A stretch of DNA of 64,000 nt from Candidatus Hydrogenosomobacter endosymbioticus. Lineage in GTDB: Bacteria > Pseudomonadota > Alphaproteobacteria > Holosporales > GW7. Both the position numbers and the translations under genes were made by a program. The DNA lies in assembly GCF_021654655.1 (NCBI RefSeq), contig NZ_AP025225.1, positions 694,001 through 758,000 of the forward strand, read 5' to 3'. Each line of letters opens with the position of its first letter. The stretch's first letter is position 1. Positions 1 to 8,255 of this stretch are shown piece after piece. The notes beneath the pieces are model-generated. The model made no database searches and was not told the DNA's origin. It saw only the letters and a list, made by a program, of their open reading frames with translations.

Positions 1-244
1 TTATGATTAACTTTATATATGCAGAATTATATAGAAAAAATGCTAAAAAATTTATAATATTTTCGATGCTTTATGATTGATAATTATTGATAAATTTTCA
101 GTATATTGTTTGCATCAAGATTCAGAGCCTAGTCGTTTCGACCGAGAAAATCACCAAAAAACAGTTGCTTATAAAATAAACGCTATTGTTTTTGTTGGGC
201 TAAAGATATAAAATCGCGCGTGTAGGGGGGCTGTGGAGATAGCT

Positions 245-1051
245 ATGTTTAGGCAGCTTAGATTAGCGGCGTTTGTTGTTGTTGCGTTGGTTGTGGTGAC
301 GTCGTGCGGCCGACAGGAAAATAAAGAATCGGAACTGAAGATAGGAACGGCCGGGACTTATCCGCCTTTTGAGTTTCGTGACGGGGATAAAATGTGTGGT
401 TTGGCGATGGATGTTTCTAGGGCTGTAGCTCGAGATCTGGGCAGAAAGGCGACATTTGAGGAGATGCCTTTTACGTTGTTGCTTCCAGCTCTTCAGACTG
501 GGTCTATTGATATCGCAGTCTCTTCTTTTAGCATAACGCCTGAGAGAGAGAAGAAATATGGAATGTCGATTCCGTATTACTATGAAACTTTGGCGGTTAT
601 ATACAGAAAGGATACTCCTATTCTGTCTAAGGCAGATTTCGCGGGAAAGAAGATAGCTTGCTGTCTTGGGTCTACTATGGAGATGTGGGCAAGAAAAAAC
701 GCGCCTACTGCAGAAATAACTCCTACTGATACTACCCCTATGGCTATAGAGGCTTTGAAGACAGGAAGGGCTGATGCTGTTCTTACAGATGCTGCGCAAG
801 CAAGCGTGTATAGCAAAGAGAATAAAACGTTGTGGTACAAAGTGCTCGAGCGTTCTGGGGTTGGGCTTGGTATAGTAGTTAAAAAAAGCAACAAAGAACT
901 GTTGAATGCAGTCAACGCGTCACTTAAGAAAATGGTAGATAGCGGTGAATTGAAAAAAATCCAGGATAAATGGGTTGATACGTCTGTTGACAAAGAATCC
1001 CAAAGCGTTAAAGGCGGAGAGTCTATAAGCGTTGAAAGCATGCACCAATAA
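245..1051 (+). CDS. Amino-acid ABC transporter substrate-binding lipoprotein (SBP_bac_3)
   Basis: This is a 268-residue periplasmic binding protein that should capture a polar amino acid and deliver it to the permease encoded just downstream. The N-terminus has a hydrophobic stretch ending in VVTSC, a lipobox-like signal, so it is probably a membrane-anchored lipoprotein. Then comes the family opening GTYPPFEF, the GLAMDVSRAVA segment and the TPERE motif around residues 100-105. I choose the ATG at 245 because GGAGA at 235-239 sits at proper spacing; an in-frame GTG at 233 overlaps that ribosome binding site. The ligand cannot be told from sequence. No ATPase gene follows the pair. Confidence 0.9.
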   Translation: MFRQLRLAAFVVVALVVVTSCGRQENKESELKIGTAGTYPPFEFRDGDKMCGLAMDVSRAVARDLGRKATFEEMPFTLLLPALQTGSIDIAVSSFSITPEREKKYGMSIPYYYETLAVIYRKDTPILSKADFAGKKIACCLGSTMEMWARKNAPTAEITPTDTTPMAIEALKTGRADAVLTDAAQASVYSKENKTLWYKVLERSGVGLGIVVKKSNKELLNAVNASLKKMVDSGELKKIQDKWVDTSVDKESQSVKGGESISVESMHQ

Positions 1052-1072
1052 GAGGAAAGGTTTGGTTGTTTT

Positions 1073-1711
1073 ATGATTGCTGGTGTTGACGCTTTATTTA
1101 TAGCATCCGGGGTGGCGCTCACGATGGAGTTATTGGTGTTTAGCCTTGCGATAGGTTTCGTGCTTGGCGTGTCGATCGCTGTTATTAGGTATATGAAAGT
1201 ATGCGTAAAAGCGATCGACTGTTTCGTGTCTGTGGCGAGGGGTACGCCAATTATACTTCAGCTTAGTTTTTTCTATTTTTCTATTCCTGGCGCGCTTAAT
1301 CTTGATGTCAATGTGCTTTTTGCAGGCTCGTTGGCGTTTGGTATTAACAGCGCGGCATATGTTTCGGAAATTTTTAGGGGGGGAATAGAGAGCCTGCCTA
1401 TAGGGCAGTTTGAAGCTGCGCGCTCTCTTCATGTCCCTAGATTTTTTACTTGGAGGGATATAATTCTTCCGCAGGTAATACGAAATGTATTCCCTTCTTT
1501 AGTTAATGAAATTGTTGGATTGCTTAAGACAACGGCTCTTATATCGACGATCGGTGGGCTTGATATAATGCGAAGGGCTCATTGCGTGTCAGCTCTGAGA
1601 TTTACGTTTTTCGCTCCAATTTGTATTGCTGGCGCCTTGTATTATGCTCTTGTTTTGTTAATAGAATATTTTGGAATGGTGGCTAGCCGGAGGCTTATGC
1701 GAAAGGGCTGA
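1073..1711 (+). CDS. Amino-acid ABC transporter permease (HisM/GlnP family)
   Basis: A 212-residue inner-membrane permease with about five hydrophobic segments. It carries the polar amino-acid permease signature: RGTPIILQL near residue 60, and an EAA-type loop (FEAARSLHV then FFTWRDIILPQVIR, roughly residues 115-140) that contacts the ATPase subunit. It starts 21 bases after the binding-protein gene, with AGAGGAAAGG upstream, so the two are one operon. The ATP-binding partner is missing here; 500 bases of non-coding DNA follow. A run of seven G (1377-1383) lies inside the gene. Family assignment is firm, substrate unknown. Confidence 0.9.
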   Translation: MIAGVDALFIASGVALTMELLVFSLAIGFVLGVSIAVIRYMKVCVKAIDCFVSVARGTPIILQLSFFYFSIPGALNLDVNVLFAGSLAFGINSAAYVSEIFRGGIESLPIGQFEAARSLHVPRFFTWRDIILPQVIRNVFPSLVNEIVGLLKTTALISTIGGLDIMRRAHCVSALRFTFFAPICIAGALYYALVLLIEYFGMVASRRLMRKG

Positions 1712-2216
1712 TTTGCGTTGTTGAATCTTGTTTTCGCCGTTTTCATATGACCTTAGTTTGTATCGGAGATGATTATACGGGGATTTTCAGTAAGTTTCCG
1801 TCGTTTTTTTGTGTGAGCTTGGCCCGTTCGTTAAGTGCTGCTGTATGGTCAGACATTGCAAGGCTTATATATGTTTTGGGGACTTTTTTTATCGGCTTTG
1901 CTGAGGCGCGTCTTTCTTCCAAGCATACGGCGGATGCGGTTGGTTCGTTTATGTAAAGTAAACAAGCGGCGCAAAAAAAAAGTACTCTAGGTTCTTGCAT
2001 ATAGGTTTCATGAGTTTTTCAAATCTGTATTAGATATTTTATATGATCAAAATTAATATTTTGCTGTCGTTTTCAGGAGGAGTTGTTTTATGTGTTGGCG
2101 AGGCCAATTTTATGTTTTCGCAGAAGTAAATGATGAGAAGTATTGATCTACCTGACGTATTAGAATACAATCAGCAACGGGTGCTGCTGTGGGTGGGTGG
2201 CCCGATAGCGGCTTTT
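1712..2216. other. Long intergenic stretch before tRNA-Arg
   Basis: About 500 bases without a convincing long gene. A 69-codon plus-strand frame (1747-1956) and an overlapping minus-strand frame (1773-2000) resemble no family and lack good ribosome binding sites. The only suggestive element is a very short frame with a perfect Shine-Dalgarno at 2090. This is where an ABC ATPase gene would be expected after the permease, but I see no Walker motif in any frame, so it could be decayed DNA. Confidence 0.5.
2090..2146 (+). CDS. Possible 18-codon leader-type peptide with strong RBS
   Basis: AGGAGGA (2075-2081) lies nine bases before ATG 2090, one of the strongest Shine-Dalgarno matches in the window. 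The frame encodes MCWRGQFYVFAEVNDEKY and stops at 2146, about 70 bases before tRNA-Arg. It is too short to assign to a family. It could be a real small peptide, a regulatory leader, or the surviving start of a decayed gene. Confidence 0.3.
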   Translation: MCWRGQFYVFAEVNDEKY

Positions 2217-2290
2217 GCGCCTGTAGCTTAACTGGATAGAGCATCAGACTACGGATCTGGAGGTTGGGAGTTCGAATCTTCTCGGGCGCG
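2217..2290 (+). tRNA. tRNA-Arg (anticodon ACG)
   Basis: A 74-base cloverleaf. The acceptor stem GCGCCTG pairs with CGGGCGC (one G-U), followed by discriminator G. The anticodon stem TCAGA/TCTGG encloses loop CTACGGA with anticodon ACG. The T-arm carries GTTCGAATC. CCA is not encoded, which fits the cca gene at 25.3 kb. ACG is normally deaminated to ICG by TadA to read CGN codons. Confidence 0.95.
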
Positions 2291-2453
2291 TTTTGGCTGG
2301 TTTAGAGCTCTTTTTTCATAGACTATGCTGTATGCGCATGAGGTTGGGTTTGAGCGGCGAGAATGTGCATTTTATAGATTGATTGTAAAAGTGTTGCGAA
2401 TGCTGCTGTTTTTGTTCAGGTTTTGTGTGGCTGGCGCGAAAGGATTCCAGAAG

Positions 2454-3263
2454 ATGGTTACAAAGAGAAAGGGAGTTATTACGTCGGTTTTCTTTTACGC
2501 CGGGTATGGGTTTTTATATATTCCGATCTTTTTGGTTGTGATCTATTCTTTTAACGAGGCGCAGTCGGTTTTTTGGAGTGGTTTTTCTTTAAAGTGGTAT
2601 AGGAAGCTGTTTGAAAATGAAATTCTTATGGGCGCCGCGTTGGAAAGCCTTAAAATAGCTCTCCTCTCGTCCACTCTTGCTGTTATATTCGGGACTTTAT
2701 GCGCATACTCTTGCGAGCGCACAGACAAGGGCTATAGAGTTCTTGCAATTCTTTCCACAACACCGCTTGTGATACCAGAAATAGTAATGGGGCTATCGAT
2801 GCTTCTGCTGTTCATATGCATGCAAAATTTGATTGGATGGCCACAGAAAGGGGTTATGACGGTCACAATAGCGCATTCTACGCTTGGGATAGCTTATGTA
2901 ACTACCATAGTTCGTGCTCGGCTTGCGAGGATAGATAGGTCTATTGAAGAGGCTGCGCTTGATCTTGGGGCTAGGCCTCTTAGCGTATTTATATTTATAA
3001 CATTTCCGATGATTTTTCCTGCGTTGGTATCTGGATGGCTGATAACTTTTGTTTTATCTCTGGATGATGTGGTTCTTGCGAGCTTTACTTCCGGGCCTGG
3101 CGCATCCACTCTTCCGATAGTTATATTTTCTAACTTGCGTTTGGGATACACTCCTCAGATAAACGCGCTTGCTGTGTGCATAATATTGATAGCGAGCTTG
3201 TTCATCGTGTGCGCAGATTATACAATGCGGAAGAGAGGTGGAGTTAAAAAGAACGGCGAGTGA
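2454..3263 (+). CDS. potC: Spermidine/putrescine ABC transporter permease PotC
   Basis: An inner-membrane permease of about 269 residues in the PotC/PotI family: N-terminal IPIFLVVIYSFNEAQ, then WSGFSLKWYRKLFEN, about six membrane segments, and the EAA loop IEEAALDLGARPLSVF that docks on the ATPase. The LSLDDVVLASFTSGPGASTLP segment near residue 200 is typical of PotC. The open frame reaches back to 2325, but ATG 2454 with AAAGGA upstream fits the family start. Its partners potB (54.3 kb) and potA (60.8 kb) lie far away. mipZ follows directly and may be co-transcribed. Confidence 0.88.
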   Translation: MVTKRKGVITSVFFYAGYGFLYIPIFLVVIYSFNEAQSVFWSGFSLKWYRKLFENEILMGAALESLKIALLSSTLAVIFGTLCAYSCERTDKGYRVLAILSTTPLVIPEIVMGLSMLLLFICMQNLIGWPQKGVMTVTIAHSTLGIAYVTTIVRARLARIDRSIEEAALDLGARPLSVFIFITFPMIFPALVSGWLITFVLSLDDVVLASFTSGPGASTLPIVIFSNLRLGYTPQINALAVCIILIASLFIVCADYTMRKRGGVKKNGE

Positions 3264-3267
3264 CTAT

Positions 3268-4077
3268 ATGAGTAATTTTTCTGAAAACAATAGTTCTTCC
3301 TACGTTATTATATTTAGCAATGAGAAAGGAGGAACCGGAAAGTCTACGCTTGCGGTTCATGTTGTTATTGCGCTTTTATACGCTGGGTATAAAGTTGTTT
3401 CTGTTGATATAGACGGGAGGCAAGGGACTTTTTCTCGTTATATGGAAAATAGGTCAATGCTTGGAAATAGAGCAAGTAATAGAGTTCCTGTTCCTGTGCA
3501 TTTCAGAATAGTGGATGACACGCCAGGAGTTGATACTCAGGAAGAACTTTGTAAAATAGTTTCTAGTGCAGGGGCAGATTTTGTTGTAATAGATTCTCGC
3601 GGGGCAGATTCAGGGCTTGTTCGCTATGCGCACTCTCTGGCTGATCTGGTTGTATCTCCGATAAATGACAGTTATATCGACTTGGATTTGTTCATAAAGC
3701 TGAGCGATATCAACAATGGTTTTAGCCCTAATGTGTATGCGCAAATGATTTGGGAGCAAAAGCTTAAACGAGCGTCAAAGTCTGGCAAAAGCTTGAGTTG
3801 GCTGGTTGTTAGGAACAGACTTCAAGGAATGGCCTCAAATAACAGCAAGAAGGTGGAAGAGATTTTAGAATTGCTTGCCAAGAAGCTCGGATTTAAGCTG
3901 GTTAGTGGTTTTAGAGAAAGAACTATTTTTCGGGAGCTGTTTCTTAGCGGGCTTACGCTTTTAGATAAAAAAACGGGAGTAGCAAGAGGGCTGTCGCATG
4001 TAGCGGCTAAACAGGAGTTGCGGGCGCTGCTTAATTCTATAATATCTGAGAGCAAGGTGGGCAAACGGAACTTCTAG
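3268..4077 (+). CDS. mipZ: Division-plane positioning ATPase MipZ (ParA/MinD family)
   Basis: A 269-residue P-loop ATPase. In Caulobacter MipZ forms a polar gradient with ParB and inhibits FtsZ, so division occurs at midcell. The deviant Walker A NEKGGTGKST sits at residues 18-27, followed by VDIDGRQGTFSRYMENR, close to the DLDGRQ..TRYLENR signature of MipZ and unlike plasmid ParA. VVIDSRGADSGLV is the Walker B region. ATG 3268 is preferred; a GTG at 3238 would overlap potC. Finding MipZ supports an alphaproteobacterial origin. No parA or parB lies in this window. Confidence 0.88.
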   Translation: MSNFSENNSSSYVIIFSNEKGGTGKSTLAVHVVIALLYAGYKVVSVDIDGRQGTFSRYMENRSMLGNRASNRVPVPVHFRIVDDTPGVDTQEELCKIVSSAGADFVVIDSRGADSGLVRYAHSLADLVVSPINDSYIDLDLFIKLSDINNGFSPNVYAQMIWEQKLKRASKSGKSLSWLVVRNRLQGMASNNSKKVEEILELLAKKLGFKLVSGFRERTIFRELFLSGLTLLDKKTGVARGLSHVAAKQELRALLNSIISESKVGKRNF

Positions 4078-4271
4078 AAAACTTCCGTAACTAGAGGGTT
4101 TTTGTGAGATTTGATGGGGTGGTACAGAGATGTGACTTGGCAGGTGGGTCCTCGAGCAATACTGGTTTATAGAAAATCGTTGGGAGTAGCCGTGGTTCGT
4201 TTATGTGCGTATGTAGAGCGTGGTTAGGATACATGTCCGTGCTATTGGCGGATCAAAAAATGCTTTTATTA

Positions 4272-6254
4272 CTAACGTTGTGTGTTTTTGTTGAACGTGT
4301 ATGGCCCCATAAGATACAGTTTTGATCCATCCTCTATCATTGTATTGGAAGGCCCGATTCCGATATACAGGCTTTTAAACTTTCTGTCTGCTGTGAGAAA
4401 TTTGTGGAGCATGTTTTGCACAGATTTTCCTAGAGGCTCTTTTTCTGAAAGCAAAAGGTAGACTTTTCTTATATTTTTTCCAAGCTCCAACTTTAAAAAA
4501 GCACAGCTGAACATGTCAAAAGATTCTGGCATTCCTTCGAAATAAAACTGAAATGGATTTCCCAGAGTTTTTGCTCCGCTTGCACAAACATATCCTGCAA
4601 GGTATGAAGCGACTATTCTATCTTTTTCAAAATCGAATCCTACTTTTTCTAGCGTGCTTATAAGGGAGTCGACAGAATCTGCAAACTCTTGCCTGACAGA
4701 CACGAATTTTAGAAAAGAGCTATTTTTTGATTTCGCAGTTGGAAACGGATGTCTGTTATTGAGAGTTTGGAATACTGCTATTCTTGGAAATACGAAGAAA
4801 AACGAAATTGCGCAAAATACATAGTAAACAAAAAGATTCTTTGAAAATAAGCTGGTTATGTCTGTTATCGCTACAATGATAGGGAGAGAGAATACTGCCA
4901 TAGAATATAGAACCATGTCGCTGATGCAACATGCTGTGCCTAAAATGGAAATAGCGCATGAACATACGCATACCACGCACAAAAAAAGTCTACGTTTGTA
5001 TATTTGAGAAAATTCTGTAGCCGTTGTGTTTGTACGGACGAGCGCTTTCCACCAAGTTACGGCGCTTGTGACAAGTATAGCGCCATATACGGCGAATCCA
5101 AATCTGAAAAATTCTGTAAGTTTTATGAAAAATCCAAAGTCTTTTTGAGTCGATGTTGCACAGTAAAACGCCCAAATTTTGTATAACAGATATGCTGCGC
5201 AGGCTGAAATTATGGATGTACATACCGCTGAATGAGACAAAATTTTACTTATTTTTCTTGCCGCTTGTTTTTTCCATGAGTCTATTTTAGTTCGTGGCAT
5301 GGAATGTGTGCCAGGCTTTTCTTGCTCAAAGCCTGGGGTTTTTAATTTTTCTGCCAACACTATAAAAGTACAGGCCGCTATCATTGATTTCCAGTTCCGT
5401 AATGCGCTCAATAGGTCAGACAAATACTGGAAAAACATATTTTGGTGGTGTGACTTGAATGAGGCCTTGTATAAGTCTGGAAAATGGCGCAAAAGGTGGA
5501 AAGTAGCCGCGCAATATACAGCAAAAACTGAAAACGATACATAAGCGAATAGAAGGATGTTTTTGTTGGTCGCGGAATCTTTTTGTATAAATCTGTTATG
5601 TAAAGCGATGGCGCTAGGGATGCATACGACAAGAGCTAGTCCGCTTGCTGGACGTGCTGTGAATGCAAGCAATGCGCATATGGAAAGCAGACAAATATGG
5701 ATACGTCCGCTGCTTTCGTTTTTTCTAGTTAAATATAAAAGCAGAAAAGCAGGCCAAAGGTATGAGGCTACAGAAGAGATTGTGTAGTACGAAAGTGTTT
5801 TTAATATATGGGTGTAATAGAAAAACATTTGGATCAACAGTGCGCATGCGAATATGGTTTGTTTTTGATCGTTAAAGGTGCTGGTTTTTTTGTGCTTGTC
5901 AGAGTTATATGAATATCTAAACGCAGAGTTCGCCAGAAGCAACGTGGACCCAAAAAGCATGAATAACGCTAGCAACCGATATCCTAGAAGCGAATGTCCG
6001 AATATGCGTCCGATGTAATGAAAAAGGTTATAGTAGGTATTTAAATATAGAGGTGTGGGTTCGTTGCCGTGGATTAGTATGTGGAAAAAATATCCATCAG
6101 CGAATATATTCAGGTTAAAAAAACTTCCATAAATTATGGACAAACATAAAACGGAAACAGCAGTAATAGCGACTAGTAAAGGAATGATGCTCGCGATTCT
6201 TGAACCTGCAATCTTTAAACTTTCTTTTCTATAAGAAATTTTGTTTTTAACCAT
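4272..6254 (-). CDS. Polytopic membrane protein, tandem paralogue 1 (function unknown)
   Basis: A 660-residue protein with about 11-13 hydrophobic segments and a roughly 130-residue soluble C-terminal part. It belongs to a four-member family encoded head to tail here. Shared landmarks are an N-terminal loop with an acidic residue (NLNIFADGYF), GHSLLGYR, AFTARPASG in mid-protein, a C-terminal FDFEKDRI..YLAG...ASGAK block, and the ending MGPYTFNKN. The layout (an acidic residue in the first external loop, many helices, a C-terminal domain) recalls GT-C glycosyltransferases such as ArnT/PMT, but I see no decisive motif. ATG 6254 is chosen because AGGAGGAAT lies directly upstream. It is the last gene of the array, 57 bases after paralogue 2. 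Confidence 0.75.
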   Translation of the reverse strand: MVKNKISYRKESLKIAGSRIASIIPLLVAITAVSVLCLSIIYGSFFNLNIFADGYFFHILIHGNEPTPLYLNTYYNLFHYIGRIFGHSLLGYRLLALFMLFGSTLLLANSAFRYSYNSDKHKKTSTFNDQKQTIFACALLIQMFFYYTHILKTLSYYTISSVASYLWPAFLLLYLTRKNESSGRIHICLLSICALLAFTARPASGLALVVCIPSAIALHNRFIQKDSATNKNILLFAYVSFSVFAVYCAATFHLLRHFPDLYKASFKSHHQNMFFQYLSDLLSALRNWKSMIAACTFIVLAEKLKTPGFEQEKPGTHSMPRTKIDSWKKQAARKISKILSHSAVCTSIISACAAYLLYKIWAFYCATSTQKDFGFFIKLTEFFRFGFAVYGAILVTSAVTWWKALVRTNTTATEFSQIYKRRLFLCVVCVCSCAISILGTACCISDMVLYSMAVFSLPIIVAITDITSLFSKNLFVYYVFCAISFFFVFPRIAVFQTLNNRHPFPTAKSKNSSFLKFVSVRQEFADSVDSLISTLEKVGFDFEKDRIVASYLAGYVCASGAKTLGNPFQFYFEGMPESFDMFSCAFLKLELGKNIRKVYLLLSEKEPLGKSVQNMLHKFLTADRKFKSLYIGIGPSNTMIEDGSKLYLMGPYTFNKNTQR

Positions 6255-6311
6255 ATTCCTCCTATACAACGTACTTAGCGTTCACACGATTGCTCTATTG
6301 TTCGTGTGTGG

Positions 6312-8255
6312 CTATATTCCATACAGCTTCATGTATTGTTCTACAATTCTTTTATCTGGTACAAATTCTTTATTAAAAGAATACGGTCCGACTAAAAACA
6401 GCCGTGAGCCTCTATCAGAAAAAATATTTTCGGGCCCTTCTCCTATGTATATTCTTTTTATTTCTTGGTCTTTTCTCACCATTTTAAGAAAGTGCTCTAC
6501 GATTCTTGGGCTTAGTTTTTGTTTTTCAGAAAGAAGCACGTATACGTTTTTTATATCTTTTCCTGCCTCTAAGTCTAGAAACATGCAGTTCAGTATGTCA
6601 TAGCGCTCTAGGTCGCGGATGTTTGCTACGGGGATTTGGAACACGCATCCGAGTGATTTTGCTCCAGATGCGCTGACGATTCCGCCAAGATAACTGGAAA
6701 AAATTCTGTCTTTTTCAAAATCAAAACCTTCTTCTCGCAAAGCTTGGATAAGGCCGTCTATGGACGCCGCTTGCTCTTTTTCCATCCTTAATCCGCGAGA
6801 ATAAACGCTTAAAATCGATTTGTGATTAGGGAAAAACGCTCTGTTGCTGTACGACTGAAAAAATATCATACAAAACAGGGCAGTTATAGAAGAGAAAGAT
6901 GAAAACAATACCACAATGATATTGTATCGGTCGAATTTTTTTGTAATATCAAATAGGAAGACGACTATTGGAAGAGACAAGGCGCTCATTCCATATAGGG
7001 TAACCCTGCTTAGGTAGCCAGCGGTTCCGAACGATGCGCAAAAAGCCGCAAATATAGAAGATGCTAAAATTAGCATGCGAGCCTGAGCAAACGTTTTGTC
7101 ATTTTTGTTATCGGCTAACAGTGAGAATTTTTTGTTGCGGAAGTTCATATTGATCCATGCGCCAAATATAACAATTGCCATGAACAGGCAAAAAGCAAAA
7201 TATTCTCTAAAGAAAATGGGGCTTTTAACAAAAAACGCAAAATCCTTTGCCAAACATGCAGAGGCCATGGCTATCCAAACTTTACAACACATCAAAGCAG
7301 TTGCGATATACGCAAGCGAAAGCATCCCCGCTACTATCTTACTTTTCCATTTTATTACAAGCATTGAAGAAATAGCTATAGACAAAATAAAAGCATAATA
7401 ATGTCTGTATAGCATAGTTATAACGTCTTGCTTATAAACAGAAAACATGTTCCAGTGGTTGGCAAGATATTCTCCTTTATAGAGCATTGGAAAATGCTTG
7501 ACTAAACCCCAAAACACTATACAAGACGCAGCTATCATAGAAACAGACAAAAAGCAGAACGCTACTATATCGATTTTTTTCGGCTTTGAGCCAGAAAAAT
7601 AGCCAAACACATGTATGAAAACAGGCGTCGAGCACAGCAACATTATTCCAGAGTTTGGTCTTGCTGTGAATGCTATCCAGGTGGCAAATGCTAAAAATAT
7701 TAAATGTAAAAATCTATACGCCCGCCATTGCGTTGAACTCGTAGAAAAGTCGCTAATATTTGAGCAATATAGAAGAAGTGCGGCAAGCCACAAATATATA
7801 GAACATGAAACAACAGTCACGTAAGATAGAGTGGGGATTATATGAAGATAAAAGAAGAAAGACTGAATGACGACAATTCCAGAAAAAATAACAATGTGTT
7901 TCGGTTTTGAGAATTTATCTATAAACTTTACTGTTACGACTCCGAGAATCGCAGACGAAGATACAATCATAGGGATGCATAGTAACCTATATCCAACTAT
8001 GGTGTGGTCAAAAATCCTACCTATGTAGTGAAACAAATTATAGTATAGGTTAAGGTATAGCGGGGTGCTTTCGTCTCCATGAGCTAAGATATAATGCAGA
8101 TAGCCTTCTCCAAACGTGTTTAAATTGAAGAAAGACATATAAAACGCGGCCGCTATAAGAAGTATAACTTGAAAGGAGACAACAACCAAAACGCAGCGCG
8201 CTTTTATATTAGGCACAAATTTTAATTTTTGATTAGTGCTTTTCTCTAAAAACAT
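6312..8255 (-). CDS. Polytopic membrane protein, tandem paralogue 2 (function unknown)
   Basis: A 647-residue member of the same family. It shows the N-terminal NLNTFGEGYL loop, HTIVGYRLL, the AFTARPNSG motif, and the best preserved C-terminal block (FDFEKDRIFSSYLGG..SASGAKSLG, then YVLLSEKQ and LVGPYSFNKEFVPD). A TTG at 8264 is also in frame, but ATG 8255 seems likelier. Either start overlaps the end of paralogue 3 by 23-32 bases, implying translational coupling. The function could be envelope glycan transfer; that is inference from topology only. Confidence 0.75.
   Translation of the reverse strand: MFLEKSTNQKLKFVPNIKARCVLVVVSFQVILLIAAAFYMSFFNLNTFGEGYLHYILAHGDESTPLYLNLYYNLFHYIGRIFDHTIVGYRLLCIPMIVSSSAILGVVTVKFIDKFSKPKHIVIFSGIVVIQSFFFYLHIIPTLSYVTVVSCSIYLWLAALLLYCSNISDFSTSSTQWRAYRFLHLIFLAFATWIAFTARPNSGIMLLCSTPVFIHVFGYFSGSKPKKIDIVAFCFLSVSMIAASCIVFWGLVKHFPMLYKGEYLANHWNMFSVYKQDVITMLYRHYYAFILSIAISSMLVIKWKSKIVAGMLSLAYIATALMCCKVWIAMASACLAKDFAFFVKSPIFFREYFAFCLFMAIVIFGAWINMNFRNKKFSLLADNKNDKTFAQARMLILASSIFAAFCASFGTAGYLSRVTLYGMSALSLPIVVFLFDITKKFDRYNIIVVLFSSFSSITALFCMIFFQSYSNRAFFPNHKSILSVYSRGLRMEKEQAASIDGLIQALREEGFDFEKDRIFSSYLGGIVSASGAKSLGCVFQIPVANIRDLERYDILNCMFLDLEAGKDIKNVYVLLSEKQKLSPRIVEHFLKMVRKDQEIKRIYIGEGPENIFSDRGSRLFLVGPYSFNKEFVPDKRIVEQYMKLYGI

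Noticed and set aside
1747-1956. 69-codon plus-strand frame after the permease
   Set aside because: No ribosome site, no family resemblance, and an overlapping frame of similar length on the other strand.
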